DNA from: Chloroflexus aurantiacus J-10-fl
GTDB lineage: Bacteria > Chloroflexota > Chloroflexia > Chloroflexales > Chloroflexaceae
Assembly (NCBI RefSeq): GCF_000018865.1
Contig: NC_010175.1
Location: forward strand, 3,224,001 to 3,288,000
Direction: 5' to 3'
Length of the DNA stretch: 64,000 nucleotides
Shown here piece by piece: positions 62,894 to 64,000 of this stretch; within the stretch, counting starts at the first letter, position 1, and the number at the start of each line of letters is the position of its first letter. Made by a program: the position numbers and the translations under genes. Below the pieces are notes generated by a model. The model saw only the letters and a program-made list of their open reading frames with translations. It was not told where the DNA came from and did no database searches.

Positions 62894-62980
62894 CCCCGTG
62901 ACCAGGATGGGGGCACAGTACGCCACGCGCCGGATCGTGAGCACGGCTGGCGCGGCAGCATGGCTGCCGCACTCCATACG
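62894..62980 (+). repeat. Dispersed repeat copy R3
   Basis: It matches the family at 17.4 and 27.4 kb: CCGTGACC, CACGCGCCGGATCGTGAGCA, GCGGCAGC-ATG-GCTGCCGC and ACTCCA. Confidence 0.75.
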
Positions 62981-63056
62981 AGGGCAATCCGGGCTGGAAG
63001 CGGTATTCCTGCCGGTGGGCGGGATGAGAACGAGATACAGCTATTTGTTCGTGCTG

Positions 63057-63180
63057 TGACCATCCGGGGCACCGCTCCACCACGCGCCGGATCGTGAGCA
63101 CGACTGGCGCGGCAGCATGGCTGCCGCACTCCAAACCACGCGACACGCGCATAACGAGCGGGTACGGCAATCCATCCAGC
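63057..63180 (+). repeat. Dispersed repeat copy R4
   Basis: It has the same core as R3, then the longer tail shared with R2 (CGACACGCGCATAACGAGCG). R2 and R4 are therefore the closest pair. Confidence 0.75.
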
Positions 63181-63299
63181 ACGTGCCGGCACGGCTGGAG
63201 CAGCGCACTGCCACCGGGCCAGTCGTTCAAAACAACACCAATAGCGATCATCCCCGCTGATACGCACGTGGTTGACACCAGTTGTGGGTAATGCATAGC

Positions 63300-63590
63300 T
63301 CCCAGGGGTGGATGCTTGCGTGAGGTGACGAGCGAGTAGGAGGCTCGTGCTTCCAGGGGTGGATGCTTGCGTGAGGTGATGAGTGAAGCGGCGTGCGCTC
63401 CCAGGGGGAGAGGCTTGCGTGAGGTGATGAGCGAGGCGGAGGCGCGCACTCCCAGGGGATAACCCAGTGCTGGGGTTGTGATGTTGCAGTGGTGGGAGAT
63501 GCACTACAGCGCCACGGAGGATAAAGAGAGGGGAGACGCTTGCTTAAGATGATGAGCGAGCCGGAGGCTCGCGCTCCCAGGGGATAGCCC
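63300..63590 (+). repeat. Second array of the GTGAGGTGA repeat
   Basis: About three units of about 50 bp (63306-63470) and one diverged unit at about 63536-63586 share the TGCGTGAGGTGA(T/C)GAG and GCTCCCAGGGG blocks of the array at 62.4 kb, in the same orientation. No coding frame has ribosome-binding support. Confidence 0.75.
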
Positions 63591-63737
63591 AGCGCCAGTA
63601 CACAGCGGTGCAGCGCTATCACAATGAGCCAGAGGTCGCAATCGTGCTTCTGATGCGTATCCTCAAAACGCTGATCGTCTCATGCCATCACATCGTCTGA
63701 TCGTGTTGCAGAAACTGCTGCTTCTACTTGCTCCCTT

Positions 63738-63811
63738 CTCCTATTTGCTCTCTTCTATCTCCTATTTGCTCTCTTCTACCTCCTATTTGCTCTCTTCTAT
63801 CTCCTATTTCC
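63738..63811 (+). repeat. 21-bp tandem repeat, about 3.5 copies
   Basis: CTCCTATTTGCTCTCTTCTA(T/C) is repeated at 63738, 63759 and 63780, with a partial fourth at 63801. The strand is pyrimidine-rich. It lies about 70 bases before the gene at the right edge. Confidence 0.85.
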
Positions 63812-63838
63812 TCCCCAACTACGCCTCACCGCTCCTGC

Positions 63839-63867
63839 TTGACATCAGACATCTGCTCGACTATACT
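63839..63867 (+). promoter_or_regulatory. Near-consensus promoter with almost no leader
   Basis: TTGACA (63839-63844), 17 bases, TATACT (63862-63867). Transcription should start near 63874, three or so bases before the ATG at 63877, so the message may be leaderless. Confidence 0.7.
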
Positions 63868-63876
63868 CTCCGCGCT

Positions 63877-64000
63877 ATGTGGCGCAACACCGTTCTTCGC
63901 ATGTTCTTGCTCTGTAGTCTGGGAGTGCTGCTGACTGCTGCACTCGGTGTTGTCGTCTGGCTTGATAATGCTGCGCTGCGCGGAATTGCTTCCCGGTCGC
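63877..64000 (+). CDS. Start of an exported or membrane protein (cut by window edge)
   Basis: Only 41 codons are visible: MWRNTVLRMFLLCSLGVLLT followed by AALGVVVWLDNAALRGI. This is a basic N-terminus and one hydrophobic segment, a signal anchor or signal peptide. Nothing more can be said of its family. Its promoter is near-consensus and the leader nearly absent. Confidence 0.65.
   Translation, partial: MWRNTVLRMFLLCSLGVLLTAALGVVVWLDNAALRGIASRS

Larger units (their letters stand above)
62674..63299. repeat. 626-bp non-coding segment between 17-bp inverted repeats
   Basis: GCTATGCATTACCCACA (62674-62690) is the exact reverse complement of 63283-63299. The segment between holds two copies of the dispersed repeat and no gene. 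Each end touches CTCCCAGGG-type tandem repeat units. This looks like a repeat block inserted into a tandem array, or a short inverted duplication. Confidence 0.7.

Noticed and set aside
62101-63504. A 467-codon open frame on the minus strand
   Set aside because: It runs through the tandem and dispersed repeats, its residues (repeats of HHLTQASPPGSARR) just translate the DNA repeat units, and it has no ribosome binding site.

Overview
The window looks like chromosome from a Chloroflexota bacterium, most likely a Chloroflexus-type filamentous phototroph. This is inferred from two CrtI-family carotenoid desaturases, a tight-adherence-type secretion ATPase with its AAA+ partner, a ba3-type oxidase with a subunit IIa, and several near-consensus sigma-70 promoters. 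No photosystem gene is present, so the genus is a judgement and not a proof.

Region 1 (1-11.9 kb, all + strand) is core: the end of adk, infA-rpmJ-rpsM-rpsK, a structured leader before rpsD, rpoA-rplQ-truA-rplM-rpsI, then rsmD-coaD, a coiled-coil gene, a YceD-like gene, rpmF, and the fatty-acid genes fabH-fabD-fabG. The fabG gene is followed by a FabG-like paralogue that has lost its whole catalytic triad.

Region 2 (12-29.4 kb) is mixed core and envelope: a frameshifted carotenoid desaturase, a CpaF-like ATPase with an AAA+ ATPase, a TPR protein, miaB, small unknowns, a secreted protein with two PPC domains, a degenerate M28-like membrane protein, holA, rpsT, murJ and crtI. Region 3 (29.9-49.1 kb) holds a SCO1-coxIIa-coxB-coxA set, a heme/iron uptake operon with an IsdG-type monooxygenase and a DtxR-type regulator, a Uma2 protein with a long charged coiled coil, two two-component systems (one with a PhoB-like array of 11-bp repeats in front of its operon), a DUF305 lipoprotein, a small membrane protein whose promoter closely matches that of the heme operon, and an ABC exporter.

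Region 4 (about 49.5-62.1 kb) is the most striking part. It is a run of short, unrelated, same-strand genes, many of them separated by imperfect palindromes that have the architecture of integron attC sites (R'' ending in AAC, R' starting with GTT, an extrahelical base in one stem arm). I read it as a cassette array without an integrase in the window (CALIN-like). It carries five RibD_C/DHFR-like genes, a VOC protein, an ABM monooxygenase, an NTF2-like protein, an SDR, an alpha/beta hydrolase, an arylamine N-acetyltransferase, methyltransferases and DUF2200/DUF4256/DUF1428 proteins. One cassette gene occurs twice, and one of the two copies is split by a 1.1-kb insertion sequence with a 5-bp target duplication. 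An IS5-like element lies just behind it.

Region 5 (62.1-63.9 kb) is a non-coding nest of 48-54 bp repeats, a segment bounded by 17-bp inverted repeats, and copies of a dispersed repeat also found at 17.4 and 27.4 kb. A truncated exported or membrane protein gene starts at the right edge. Single-base frameshifts break three otherwise recognisable genes (desaturase, heme permease, DUF1428). They may be real mutations or sequence errors.
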